A stretch of DNA of 49,567 bases from Nostoc sp. S13 (GTDB lineage: Bacteria > Cyanobacteriota > Cyanobacteriia > Cyanobacteriales > Nostocaceae): positions 31,098-80,664 of the forward strand of contig NZ_JAQYWQ010000016.1 of the NCBI RefSeq assembly GCF_029379315.1, read 5' to 3'. Both the position numbers and the translations under genes were made by a program. How positions within the stretch are numbered: the stretch's first letter is position 1; every line of letters begins with the position of its first letter. The notes below the pieces were generated by a model. It worked only from the letters and a program-made list of their open reading frames with translations. It ran no database searches and was not told the origin of the DNA. Of the stretch, positions 26,415 to 35,615 are shown one piece after another.

Positions 26415-27341
26415 ATGTATACAAAAAAATTATTTTTGTTATTTAGCTTGATCATTGGTGCAAGCTTTTTATCAGGTTGTCAAGAGATTGAAGCAAATTC
26501 AGTCTCAAAAGCATCTAAAACTTGCCCTGGCAAAGATGCTAAGTTCAGTATTGATTTTTTTAAAACCAATAATCAAGGTAAAAAAAATCAAAGAGGTATT
26601 AACAATGTGATTATTTTTAATCCCAAATCAGCAGAATTAGATTTCAAAGTTAATGTTGGTCTATCTCATCAACTCTACGCCAAAGATGCTAGGGGGAAAC
26701 TACGTAAAGAATATGTACCAAAAAAGTTTCGTGAACTCATTGGCGATGAGAATGCCAAATTAAATGGAGAGCTACCCATTGCCGCAATTAATGCCGACTA
26801 TATAGGTACTGATGATCAACCACAAGGCTTAAATGTTTCTCGTGGCGTAGAGTATTCAGGAGCATTTAAAAATAAACGTTCTTCCTTTGGGATATCAGGA
26901 GGTACACCCAAGCAGCGACAGGCTACTATCCAAGCTGGCAGAAGAAAAAGCGATATTCTCAATTACAATTTAGTGGGCGGTAATGGCAGATTCTATCGTC
27001 AGGGTAAGTTTAAAGATATATGTCAAGATTTGGGAGAATTTGCCTGTAAAAATGCAACTAATCGCTCTCTGGCAGCTATCACTAATCAAGGCTATGTAAT
27101 ACTATTAGTTAATGACTTGAAAGCTAATTCAGATATTGAATTATCTCAAGTTAATCAAGAGTTACTGCCAGATATGTTTGATAATGTCTTGGAAGGCATT
27201 GCTAACAATAACTGTTTAGGTAAGATTCAAGAAGGAATTTTATTTGATGGAGGTATGTCTCCAGGATTGTATTACAACCAGAAAACTTATGTACAAAACC
27301 TTGGGCCGATTGGCTCAGTTTTTTTGATTTACAAAAAATAA
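26415..27341 (+). CDS. Phosphodiester glycosidase (NAGPA) family lipoprotein
   Basis: A 308-residue predicted lipoprotein. A signal peptide (KKLFLLFSLIIGASF) ends in the lipobox LSGC, so it should be lipid-anchored outside the plasma membrane. The body shows features of the NAGPA/phosphodiester glycosidase fold: LPIAAINADYIG, NRSLAAITNQGYVILLV and the near-invariant LFDGGMSPGLYYN close to the C-terminus. The substrate is unknown; related bacterial proteins act on cell-envelope glycans. An in-frame TTG at 26406 would add three residues but falls in the terminator T-run. No ribosome binding site is visible before either start. Confidence 0.85.
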   Translation: MYTKKLFLLFSLIIGASFLSGCQEIEANSVSKASKTCPGKDAKFSIDFFKTNNQGKKNQRGINNVIIFNPKSAELDFKVNVGLSHQLYAKDARGKLRKEYVPKKFRELIGDENAKLNGELPIAAINADYIGTDDQPQGLNVSRGVEYSGAFKNKRSSFGISGGTPKQRQATIQAGRRKSDILNYNLVGGNGRFYRQGKFKDICQDLGEFACKNATNRSLAAITNQGYVILLVNDLKANSDIELSQVNQELLPDMFDNVLEGIANNNCLGKIQEGILFDGGMSPGLYYNQKTYVQNLGPIGSVFLIYKK

Positions 27342-27521
27342 AATAGTTGAGGAGTTGAGTGCTGTAGCTACGCCCGTTGTAGACATCGGCTTTTGTGCAA
27401 TCAATACGCTACTTTAGACTGGGCAGCTTGGGAGCATCCCCTTTTGGAAGAAATATCTTTTTTTTAGTTTTGTAGCTGGCTATGACTAAATTTACTTCCA
27501 TCTGGCTAAATTTGAGAGTAC

Positions 27522-27881
27522 TTACTCTTTAATTTTTTGTGAATTCTCAAGCTTGTTTGAATTCACCCAACGATTAACAAATTCCTTGTTATGTTTGTAC
27601 ACCTTGATTTGCACTTGCTTGGAACTTAACTTAATTACTTCGGCGGGAATTCTTTGGACATCGCTAGAATCCGTGCGAGGCTTGTAAAGCCAAATGACTT
27701 TTTGCCCTACTTCAAAGTAGTTAGGATTGCTAGTTAAAGAAACCGCTCTTTCTGCCCAAGAGGGGAAAGCAATTGCTAAGTTGATCAAAAGTACTAAGAC
27801 CACTAGAATGATTTGGAAAAGCTTCATGATCATTGCACTTGTCTTAAGTCTGGTGGGGTAATCAATTTGCTGCTCTAGCAT
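27522..27881 (-). CDS. Small exported protein, hypothetical
   Basis: A 119-residue protein. The ATG at 27881 is preceded by AAAGGAGGA at a good distance, which decides the start despite the long 19-residue N-region before the hydrophobic core IILVVLVLLINLAIAFPSWA. A signal-peptidase site after SWA is plausible. The mature part (YFEVGQKVIWLYKPRTD...IPAEVIKLSSKQVQIKVYKHNKEF) looks like a small SH3-like beta barrel. I recognise no named family. It converges with the glycosidase-like gene. Confidence 0.7.
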   Translation of the reverse strand: MLEQQIDYPTRLKTSAMIMKLFQIILVVLVLLINLAIAFPSWAERAVSLTSNPNYFEVGQKVIWLYKPRTDSSDVQRIPAEVIKLSSKQVQIKVYKHNKEFVNRWVNSNKLENSQKIKE

Positions 27882-28659
27882 TTAGCTGTCCTCCTTTGCT
27901 TTCTCAAAGTTGAGGTTGCTGGTTGATGATTTTGCCGGATTCATGTTGCACCTCTTTTTCACATAAGTTTGATAGTAATAGAGATTTGGGGAGTTAATTA
28001 CTTAGCCTTTAGCTGGATTAATCGCAGGCTATGTTTGTATTTGTTCAAAGTTTAAATCTCTACTGATTTCAGGATAAAGCGACTTTGAGAATAAAATCAA
28101 ATAGTCTTTTTTCTTAAAATGATAAATTAAATTTATCATAAAAGTTGTGATACCCTGACTTGATCTCACAATCTCTATCTCAGGAGTAATAGACGCAAAA
28201 GAACACTCTATCGTGAAAATTGATGATACAGCAGAATTTAGGAGTCAAAATTCAGAATGGGCTACGCACCACTGCGCTAACAGAAGTAAAACACGGTTAT
28301 ACCGGGGTTTGAGACTTCAATTGTGTACTTCACCTTCCTTGAAATCTGCTGTATATAGTGGTTTATGAACTTTGATCTATAGCTAAAAGTTATTCCTACT
28401 CTGGCTAATTTTTGCCTTGATTCTGTAACTTAAATTGTTGAGCTAACTACCCTTAAATTTGCATTAACGTACAAAATATTTTGTCAATTAATTGAGCATT
28501 TAATATCAGGTTTGAAATATGTTTATCAGCCACCTGTTCAGCTAAATTATTTAGTTTGCCGAACTCATCAAATCTTCATCTATTTGAAGTTTAGTTTATC
28601 TTTTATAGGGAAAATAGTGGGAATAATAAAGTAAATTGGATTGAGTAAATTAGTTAGCT
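27882..28659. other. 778-bp intergenic region before the EAL-GAF-GGDEF gene
   Basis: No gene seen. It is A+T-rich and includes the family B element at 28224-28356. The ~300 bases before 28660 should hold the promoter of the signalling gene, but I see no clear binding site. Confidence 0.5.
28224..28356. mobile_element. MITE-like dispersed element, family B, copy 2
   Basis: About 133 bp, in opposite orientation to copy 1 at 8655-8746. Its ends, GATACAGCAGAATT and AAATCTGCTGTATA, are imperfect inverted repeats. It carries extra internal sequence compared with copy 1, so copy 1 is an internally deleted form or the two have diverged. Confidence 0.7.
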
Positions 28660-30888
28660 ATGAGCCAAATATGTCCGATCTCCAAAACCTGTGCTTGTCG
28701 CAATGTTGCACGCTGTCGGACTAAGGAGGCAGGCAAGCTCTTTCTCTGGTTCCCCGTTCCACATACGCTGAAAAAAGTCACCTCCTACCTACAGGAGTTT
28801 GCCGTTGAGTATGAACTGATGCACGAACGACCAGGTTTGACTTTGGAATGTAGACCCGGACAGTCACTAGAAATTGCCCGTAACCTGGCCCAACTACTTG
28901 CACCGAGAGAATTAAAAGAGACGCAAGTCCTTTTCATTCGAGGCGCTAGCCAACCTGAAATCCACGATTTTAGTGACATAGCCTCGTTACAACGCTTCAT
29001 TAAGTTAAACCAATCCGACTGGCTGGTTGAAATGCTGGCAACGGAACGATTCACCAGTTACTTCCAACCAATTGTCTCAATTAAAGATACATCGCAGATT
29101 TTTGGATATGAATCGCTCTTGCGGGGACTAGATAAACAAGGCAATTTACTACTACCGAAACCAATTCTGGAGTCAGCAACCGAAGCTGGACTCCTACCAC
29201 AACTCGACCAAGTTGCTCGCCTCAGCGCAATTACTCAATTCAGTCGCTATCAAGTAAGTGGGCACATCTTCATCAATTTTGCACTAACGTCACTTTATGA
29301 CCCAGCTTTTTGCCTACGTAGCACGGTAGAGGCAATTGATGCTGCCGGGATTTCCCATAATCGGGTTGTTTTTGAAGTCGTGGAGTCAGACAATCCTCAA
29401 GATTTAGACCATCTGAAGACGGTGCTGAAATACTACCGGGATTCTGGGTTTTTAGTTGCCCTTGATGACCTCGGTTCTGGCTATTCCAGCCTCAACTTGC
29501 TGCATCAGTTACGTCCAGACTTTATCAAGCTGGACATGGAGTTAATTCGAGATGTGCATCAAGACCTTTACAAAGCCTCGATTACCGAGAAGCTTTTAGA
29601 GATTACTCAAAAGTTAAACATCCAGACTGTTGCTGAAGGAATTGAGTGCATTGAGGAACTGAATTGGCTGCGAGAACGAGGTGCAAATTTTGCTCAAGGC
29701 TATTTGATTGCTAAACCCAGTGCAGTGCCTGTGACTACAACCCCTCAGTTTAATCCGGTCGCATTAACTGTAGCATCCGCAAATTATCAGCTGGTTGAGC
29801 AGCAGGTTCAACACCAAAGCGAGTCCGAGCGAATTGTCACGGCTGTAACGCAGCGCATTCGACAATCGTTGGAGTTAGACGAGATTTTACAAACCACCGT
29901 AGATGAAGTGCGACAACTGTTTGAGGTAGACCGAGTAGTGATCTATCAGTTTAAGCCAGACTGGAGTGGGTTAGTTGCTGTAGAATCCTTAGCAGAAGGC
30001 TGCATATCCATTCTGGGATTTCACGTTATGGATACGTGCTTTAAATCCACGCGTGCAGCTTACTACCAACAAGGCAATACTAAAACGATTGAAGACACTA
30101 AAACGGCAGGATTATCGCCGTGTCATCTTAACCTGCTTCGGAGTTTGCAAATTCGGGCAAATCTTGTCGTGCCCATTTTGCAGCAAGAGCGTTTGTGGGG
30201 ACTATTGATCGCTCACCAATGCCATAACCCTAGACAATGGCAGCAATCGGAGATTAACTTGTTTAACCAGTTAGCAGGTCAAGCTGCGATCGCTATACAA
30301 CAATCAGAACTTTACCACCAATTACAACAAGCAAACCAGGAATTACAGCGCCTTGCCTCTTCGGATGGTCTAACCCAAGTGGCAAATCGACGCTGCTTTG
30401 ATGACACCCTCAACGCAGAGTGGCAACGGTTGGCACGAGAGCAAGGATCGCTATCTTTGATTTTATGTGATGTAGATTACTTTAAGCTTTACAACGATAC
30501 GTATGGACATCTGGCAGGAGATGATGCACTCAGACAGGTTGCCAAGGCAATCTCTCAGACAGTTAAACACCCTGCTGATTTAGTTGCTCGTTATGGTGGA
30601 GAAGAGTTTGCAGTAATTTTGCCGAATACTGGTATCGAACAGGCCATTGCAGTTGCAACAGATATTCAGACCAATCTTAATGCATTACAAATACCTCATC
30701 CCCATTCTCATGTCAGTGAATTCATCACCCTAAGTCTTGGTGTGGCAACCATCACTCCTGATAGCCAATTATTTCCTGCAATCTTAATTGCTGCTGCTGA
30801 CCAGGGACTCTACCAGGCAAAAGCACAAGGAAGAAATTGTGTGGTGCACATGGACTATGAGGATGATGACGTTAGATATCTCCTTTAG
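28660..30888 (+). CDS. EAL - DXCF-type cyanobacteriochrome GAF - GGDEF signalling protein
   Basis: A 742-residue c-di-GMP protein. The N-terminus has four cysteines (C5, C11, C13, C19). EAL domain, about 115-355: FGYESLLR (E151), LDDLGSGYSSL, FIKLDMELI, VAEGIE and QGYLIAKP keep the catalytic residues, so phosphodiesterase activity is likely. GAF domain, about 400-550: DTCF (C460) matches the DXCF motif, and AGLSPCHLNLL (C488-H489) matches the canonical bilin-binding Cys-His of cyanobacteriochromes. GGDEF domain, about 565-735: RYGGEEF (646-650) predicts active cyclase. The I-site RxxD position reads HPAD, so product inhibition may be lost. The protein probably couples violet/blue-green light to c-di-GMP turnover; chromophore binding is inference. 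It is unusual that EAL comes first and GGDEF last. Confidence 0.9.
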   Translation: MSQICPISKTCACRNVARCRTKEAGKLFLWFPVPHTLKKVTSYLQEFAVEYELMHERPGLTLECRPGQSLEIARNLAQLLAPRELKETQVLFIRGASQPEIHDFSDIASLQRFIKLNQSDWLVEMLATERFTSYFQPIVSIKDTSQIFGYESLLRGLDKQGNLLLPKPILESATEAGLLPQLDQVARLSAITQFSRYQVSGHIFINFALTSLYDPAFCLRSTVEAIDAAGISHNRVVFEVVESDNPQDLDHLKTVLKYYRDSGFLVALDDLGSGYSSLNLLHQLRPDFIKLDMELIRDVHQDLYKASITEKLLEITQKLNIQTVAEGIECIEELNWLRERGANFAQGYLIAKPSAVPVTTTPQFNPVALTVASANYQLVEQQVQHQSESERIVTAVTQRIRQSLELDEILQTTVDEVRQLFEVDRVVIYQFKPDWSGLVAVESLAEGCISILGFHVMDTCFKSTRAAYYQQGNTKTIEDTKTAGLSPCHLNLLRSLQIRANLVVPILQQERLWGLLIAHQCHNPRQWQQSEINLFNQLAGQAAIAIQQSELYHQLQQANQELQRLASSDGLTQVANRRCFDDTLNAEWQRLAREQGSLSLILCDVDYFKLYNDTYGHLAGDDALRQVAKAISQTVKHPADLVARYGGEEFAVILPNTGIEQAIAVATDIQTNLNALQIPHPHSHVSEFITLSLGVATITPDSQLFPAILIAAADQGLYQAKAQGRNCVVHMDYEDDDVRYLL

Positions 30889-31319
30889 CACCAGTCTCCA
30901 TTTTCTCGGACAATTATCGTGAATATTATATTGTAGATAAAATGATTATTTAATCTGAATCACAACTTTACCAAAGTGATACCATTTCACACAAACCCTG
31001 ATACATATAAATTTATCGTAGGGGCACAGCAATGCTTATTGATGTCAACTTCAGGTAAAAGCCAGTTTAGAACAAGCTCTTAGAGATTGTCTCGTTCCCA
31101 GTCAGAGACTAGAAATGAGTAATGGGAGGGCTGCCACTTCTTAACTTGAAAAGAGCCGCAATGAGGTTTTAAAGGGGTTTGGGATATGGATCTAATAGAA
31201 CGCTTTCAACAAGCAATTGCTAGTTTTAATAAAGCCATTAGTACGCCAGTTTGCTCAAGTCTCTTAACCCGCCGATGCGATTTGCCCCTGTATTGCACGC
31301 AAGTAAAAACACAACAGCA
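30889..31319. other. Intergenic region with a short TPR-like fragment
   Basis: No convincing complete gene. A 45-codon frame at 31186-31323 begins MDLIERFQQAIASFNKAI, reminiscent of one tetratricopeptide repeat, then becomes unrelated sequence. It may be a decayed TPR gene. No terminator is obvious after 30888. Confidence 0.4.
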
Positions 31320-32285
31320 ATGACTCACTATATTTTAAAAGCCTCAAAAGAAACTGTGCATTTAGGTGGTTTCTCCCATCTACTAGAACCAGCACTGATT
31401 ATTGACTCTGGCGATACCGTTGACGTAGAAACTTATACTGGTTACTACGTTTATGACAAAGCACCACCTGAGTTTCTCACACCAGAATTTCTCGACATCT
31501 GCCAAAATCTTCTACCAGAACGCAAAATTGCTACGGGGCCGCATTTACTCACAGGGCCAATTTATGTGCGCGATGCCGAACCAGGGGATGTTTTAGAAGT
31601 ACAATTAGATGCGATCGCACCTCGTTTAGCTGTAGGCTTCAATGCCATTCGTACAGGTTGGGGAGCTTTACCACATCAGTTTCCTCAACCTGCTTTGAGA
31701 TTCATTCCTCTAGATTTAGCAAACAATATCGCGGAATTTCCGGCGGGTGCTGGCATAAAAATTCCCCTCAAACCGTTTTTTGGGATTCTTGGTGTCGCTA
31801 CTCCAGAAAACTCTCGAACTTCTGTCCCACCAGGTTCTTACGGCGGTAATATCGACAATCGGGAATTACAAGCTGGTTCTCGGTTATTTTTGCCAATTTT
31901 CGTACCAGGTGCATTATTTTCTCTTGGTGATGGGCATTCTGCACAGGGAGATGGTGAAGTAAATGTCACCGCCATTGAAACTTCCATGAACGGTAGAATT
32001 ACCCTCAAACTTCGCAAGGATTTACAGCTGACAACACCAATTGCCGAAACTCCAACTCATATCATCACAATGGGCTTTGCTCAAACTTTAGATGAAGCTT
32101 TAGAACTAGCTTTAAAAAACATGATTGATTTTCTGGAACGTTTCATAAATTTGTCGCCAGAAGATGCTTATGTATTGTGTAGTTTAGCTGTGAATTTTCA
32201 CATAACTCAAGTTGTTAACAGTCCCCAAAAAGGTGTGCATGGAATGCTACCTAAATCAATTTTGTCCAATAATATTAATTTATAA
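31320..32285 (+). CDS. Acetamidase/formamidase family protein
   Basis: A 321-residue cytoplasmic amidohydrolase of the FmdA/AmdA family, which releases ammonia from formamide or short amides. Family features are THYILKASKETVHLGGFS, TGPIYVRDAEPGDVLEV, VPPGSYGGNIDNRELQAGSRLFLPIFVPGALFSLGDGHSAQGDGEV, where the Asn/Asp/His/Glu residues form the metal site. The ATG at 31320 matches the usual family start; an earlier in-frame start at 31251 would add 23 unrelated residues. Possible role in nitrogen scavenging. Confidence 0.92.
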   Translation: MTHYILKASKETVHLGGFSHLLEPALIIDSGDTVDVETYTGYYVYDKAPPEFLTPEFLDICQNLLPERKIATGPHLLTGPIYVRDAEPGDVLEVQLDAIAPRLAVGFNAIRTGWGALPHQFPQPALRFIPLDLANNIAEFPAGAGIKIPLKPFFGILGVATPENSRTSVPPGSYGGNIDNRELQAGSRLFLPIFVPGALFSLGDGHSAQGDGEVNVTAIETSMNGRITLKLRKDLQLTTPIAETPTHIITMGFAQTLDEALELALKNMIDFLERFINLSPEDAYVLCSLAVNFHITQVVNSPQKGVHGMLPKSILSNNINL

Positions 32286-32372
32286 GTTTATTAGCAGCGA
32301 GTTAATGAAAAAGCTGTATAGCATTTTTGTGTTAATCATGGGTATTCGTTATTTACTATCAAATTGAAGAGT

Positions 32373-32951
32373 TTAATTAAGCTTCAGCAATATCTTTGTT
32401 AAGCCATCGCCTAACTTTTGAATAGATTCTTGCTGTTTAGGATCTTTTAATGTGCCATCGCCATTAAAGGCTTCGTAAGCTTTGGGTACGGCTACCTGGT
32501 CAGGAAGTACCAAAACTTTGATGTTTCCCAAGATAGACCGCAGGTGAACCAACCCCCGCAAACCACCAAGAGCGCCTGGGGAAGCGCTCATAATAGTAGC
32601 AACCTTACCTGCAAAAGCAGCCAATGGTGCTTCATTTGGAGATGGACGGGATGCCCAGTCAATGGCGTTCTTCAAAACTGCTGTCAGTGAACTGTTATAT
32701 TCAGGCGAAGCAATCAGCAATCCTTGATGAGAAATCATCAAGTCCTTGAAAGTCCGGGCGTTGGCAGGTAGACCTTCTTGAGCTTCCAAATCTTCATCAA
32801 ACAGAGGTAGGGGCAAATCGCGTAGGTCTATATAAGTCACTTCTACACCTGCTGCTTTAGCACCAGCCGCCGCGATTTTTACCAATTTTTTGTTGTAAGA
32901 ATCAATACGAGTGCTACCAGCAAAGGCGAGGATTTTGGGTGTAGATGCCAT
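32373..32951 (-). CDS. NADPH-dependent FMN reductase family protein
   Basis: A 192-residue flavodoxin-like reductase. The FMN phosphate loop is LAFAGSTRIDSYNKKL near the N-terminus. SPEYNSSLTAVLKNAIDWASRP is the family's second signature, and SPGALGGLRGLVHLRSIL the third. It probably reduces FMN, quinones or azo compounds with NAD(P)H; the actual substrate is unknown. The ATG at 32951 matches the normal start; an earlier in-frame one would add 14 residues. It is divergent from a NUDIX gene 109 bases away. Confidence 0.92.
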   Translation of the reverse strand: MASTPKILAFAGSTRIDSYNKKLVKIAAAGAKAAGVEVTYIDLRDLPLPLFDEDLEAQEGLPANARTFKDLMISHQGLLIASPEYNSSLTAVLKNAIDWASRPSPNEAPLAAFAGKVATIMSASPGALGGLRGLVHLRSILGNIKVLVLPDQVAVPKAYEAFNGDGTLKDPKQQESIQKLGDGLTKILLKLN

Positions 32952-33060
32952 AGTTCTAGGTTTAATGGGAAGGATTGGCCAGTTCAGCTGCATTATCCTG
33001 TTTTCAGGCGATCGCTATTTGCTACCTTTAGATTTTCTTTACAAACTTTCTTTAAAGATT

Positions 33061-33549
33061 ATGGCAAATTGGTCAGACTCTTATCTGGGCAAGTTACGAC
33101 AAGTTGTAGGTGAGCGTTTACTTCTGTTATTTGGCGCACGCGTGATTATCGAGGATAACTTGGGGCGCATTCTGTTGCAAAAGCGAAGTGATTTCAAACT
33201 TTGGGGGCTACCTGGTGGCTGTCCAGAGGTCGGCGAATCTGCCGAAGAATGTTCAGCACGAGAGGTTTTTGAAGAAACTGGTTTAACGGTTAAGCGCTTT
33301 GAAGCTGTGGGGTTTTCTTCTAACCCAGCCTTTGAAACTGTAACCTATCCCAATGGCGATCGCGTGCAAAACTTCATTTTGATTTTGCGAGCTGTTGAAT
33401 GGGAAGGCAGCCTCGCTTGCTTAGATGGAGAATCGCTGGCGCTGGAATTTTTTGATTTGGCGGACTTACCTGCGCTAATGCCAAATGACCACCCTGTTTT
33501 GAAAAAGTTTCAGGAATACAAGAAAAGCGGCGAATTTCTGTTGTTCTAA
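33061..33549 (+). CDS. NUDIX hydrolase
   Basis: A 162-residue NUDIX protein. The catalytic box is GCPEVGESAEECSAREVFEE followed by TGL, fitting GX5EX7REUXEEXGU. The N-terminal FGARVIIEDNLGRILLQKRSD and LPGG lead-in are typical of the MutT-like group acting on nucleoside diphosphate derivatives. The substrate cannot be assigned. The ATG at 33061 gives the usual length; longer in-frame starts overlap the divergent reductase gene. It is followed by a clear terminator. Confidence 0.92.
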   Translation: MANWSDSYLGKLRQVVGERLLLLFGARVIIEDNLGRILLQKRSDFKLWGLPGGCPEVGESAEECSAREVFEETGLTVKRFEAVGFSSNPAFETVTYPNGDRVQNFILILRAVEWEGSLACLDGESLALEFFDLADLPALMPNDHPVLKKFQEYKKSGEFLLF

Positions 33550-33581
33550 AAATCTGGCGTTCAGATTTCAAGCAACACACT

Positions 33582-33620
33582 GTAGAGGCGTACAGATGTG
33601 CGCCTCTACGCCTTTTTTTT
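33582..33620 (+). terminator. Rho-independent terminator after the NUDIX gene
   Basis: GTAGAGGCG (33582-33590) pairs with CGCCTCTAC (33601-33609), followed by GCC and eight T (33613-33620). It lies about 33 bases after the stop codon. Confidence 0.85.
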
Positions 33621-33763
33621 CATCCCATAAAGGACTTCCAAATAAAAAAATACCCTACAAGATTGGATAATTCATTTGTTGGAAATCGCTAAAAATGATA
33701 AAATACTGTAACTTGCTAAGTTTACCGTATTTAGTGTACAAACCTATAAAAAATACTTTATAT

Positions 33764-35473
33764 ATGAATATCAATACCCAGTGGTTCAAAACAGATGTAC
33801 TTGTCATTGGCGGTGGTACCGCAGGAACAATGGCAGGTATCAAGGCAAAACAAGCGAATCCTGATGCAGATGTACTGATTTTAGAAAAGGCTAACATACG
33901 TCGCAGTGGTGCGATCGCAATGGGTATGGATGGAGTGAATACCGCAGTCATTCCCGGCCATTCCACACCAGAACAATACGTGCGCGAAATCACTCTTGCT
34001 AACGATGGCATTGTTAACCAAAAAGCCGTTTATCAAACAGGCAAATTAGGTTACGAAGTCATCCAAGAATTAGAAAGCTGGGGTGTAAAATTTCAAAAAG
34101 ATGCCCAAGGTAACTATGACTTAAAACAAGTGCATCGTGTGGGTAAATATGTCTTACCCATGCCAGAAGGTAAAGACCTCAAACCTATCCTCACCCGACA
34201 AGTTAAACGCCACAAAGTCAAAGTCACAAATCGCGTCATGGCAACCCGTGTATTAGTCAAAGAAGGACGTGCTATTGGGGCGGTGGGATTTGATGTCAGA
34301 AATGGAGATTATATTGTCATTCAAGCGAAAGCAGTCATCTTGTGTACAGGTGCTTGTGGCAGATTAGGATTACCTGCTTCTGGCTATCTCTACGGCACTT
34401 ATGAAAATCCTACCAATGCTGGAGATGGCTATTCAATGGCTTATCATGCAGGAGCAGAACTCAGCAATATTGAATGTTTTCAAGTTAATCCTTTAATCAA
34501 AGATTACAACGGCCCCGCCTGTGCCTATGTTGCTGGGCCTTTTGGCGCACATACAGCTAACGCCGAAGGAAATCGCTTCATTAGTTGTGACTATTGGAGT
34601 GGTCAAATGATGTTGGAAATCTGGAAAGAATTAAATTCTGGAAAAGGGCCAGTCCAACTCAAAATGACCCATCTTGATGAAGATACAATTGCTGAGATTG
34701 AATCTATTTTGTGGGCGAATGAACGACCAAGTAGAGAACGTTTTCATCAAGGCAGAAATGAAGATTATCGGACTCACGGCGTAGAGATGCACATTTCAGA
34801 AATTGGCTTATGTAGTGGTCATAGTGCCTCTGGTGTGTGGGTAAATGAAAACGCTCAAACAACCGTCACAGGTTTATATGCAGCCGGAGACATGGCCAGC
34901 GTTCCCCATAATTACATGATTGGGGCATTTGTTTTCGGTCGCATAGCCGGAACTCATGCCATTGAATATATCCAGAATTTAGATTTTATCGAACCAGATA
35001 CGGATTTTTTAGAAGCTGAAAAAGCCAGAATTTATGCACCTTTAACTCGCCAAAATGGTGTACCTCACACTCAGGTAGAATACAAATTAAGACGCTTAGT
35101 TAATGATTATCTGCAACCACCAAAATCAGGTAATAAAATCGAGATTGGTTTAAAACATTTTGTCCAATATCAAGAAACATTAGATTTAATGGGCGCTCGT
35201 GACCCCCATGAATTGATGCGTAGTTTAGAAGTTCACTTTATTCGAGACTGTGCAGAAATGGCAGCTAGAGCATCATTATATCGTCAAGAAACTCGTTGGG
35301 GTCTTTATCATTACCGCTTAGATTATCCAGAAAAGAATGATGATGAATGGTTTTGTCATGTCAATCTAAAGAAAAATGAATTAGATGACATGGTATTGTT
35401 TAAGCGCCCTGTAGATCCTTACATTGTGGAAGTAGATGTAGTCAAAGAAGTCTACACTGTCACAGTGAAGTAA
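33764..35473 (+). CDS. FAD-dependent fumarate reductase/AprA-like flavoprotein
   Basis: A 569-residue flavoprotein of the succinate dehydrogenase/fumarate reductase/APS reductase alpha family. The FAD-binding fold begins DVLVIGGGTAGTMAGIKAK, with LILEKANIRRSGAIAMGMDGVN and the C-terminal GLYAAGDMASVPHNYMIGAFVFGRIAG closing the FAD site. The overall pattern is closest to AprA-like proteins that pair with a small two-cluster ferredoxin. Such a ferredoxin is encoded at 38194, but four unrelated genes intervene. The electron acceptor and substrate are unknown; a role in organosulfur or sulfite metabolism is a guess from AprAB. The ATG at 33764 is chosen because the preceding in-frame codons give no family-like sequence. 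Confidence 0.88.
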   Translation: MNINTQWFKTDVLVIGGGTAGTMAGIKAKQANPDADVLILEKANIRRSGAIAMGMDGVNTAVIPGHSTPEQYVREITLANDGIVNQKAVYQTGKLGYEVIQELESWGVKFQKDAQGNYDLKQVHRVGKYVLPMPEGKDLKPILTRQVKRHKVKVTNRVMATRVLVKEGRAIGAVGFDVRNGDYIVIQAKAVILCTGACGRLGLPASGYLYGTYENPTNAGDGYSMAYHAGAELSNIECFQVNPLIKDYNGPACAYVAGPFGAHTANAEGNRFISCDYWSGQMMLEIWKELNSGKGPVQLKMTHLDEDTIAEIESILWANERPSRERFHQGRNEDYRTHGVEMHISEIGLCSGHSASGVWVNENAQTTVTGLYAAGDMASVPHNYMIGAFVFGRIAGTHAIEYIQNLDFIEPDTDFLEAEKARIYAPLTRQNGVPHTQVEYKLRRLVNDYLQPPKSGNKIEIGLKHFVQYQETLDLMGARDPHELMRSLEVHFIRDCAEMAARASLYRQETRWGLYHYRLDYPEKNDDEWFCHVNLKKNELDDMVLFKRPVDPYIVEVDVVKEVYTVTVK

Positions 35474-35615
35474 AACAACGTTTTAAAAGTTTTATATTAA
35501 ATTAGTGAATAACGAACCTATGAAAAACCCAAGAATGAGAGCGAAAGAATGGATACTTTTGTGCATTCTGTATTGGATTGATGTGTAAAATCATAACTTG
35601 AGGCTAACGTAAAAA

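Noticed and set aside
31186..31323. 45-codon frame beginning like a TPR repeat
   Set aside because: Only ~18 residues look TPR-like and the rest does not; too short to call a gene.
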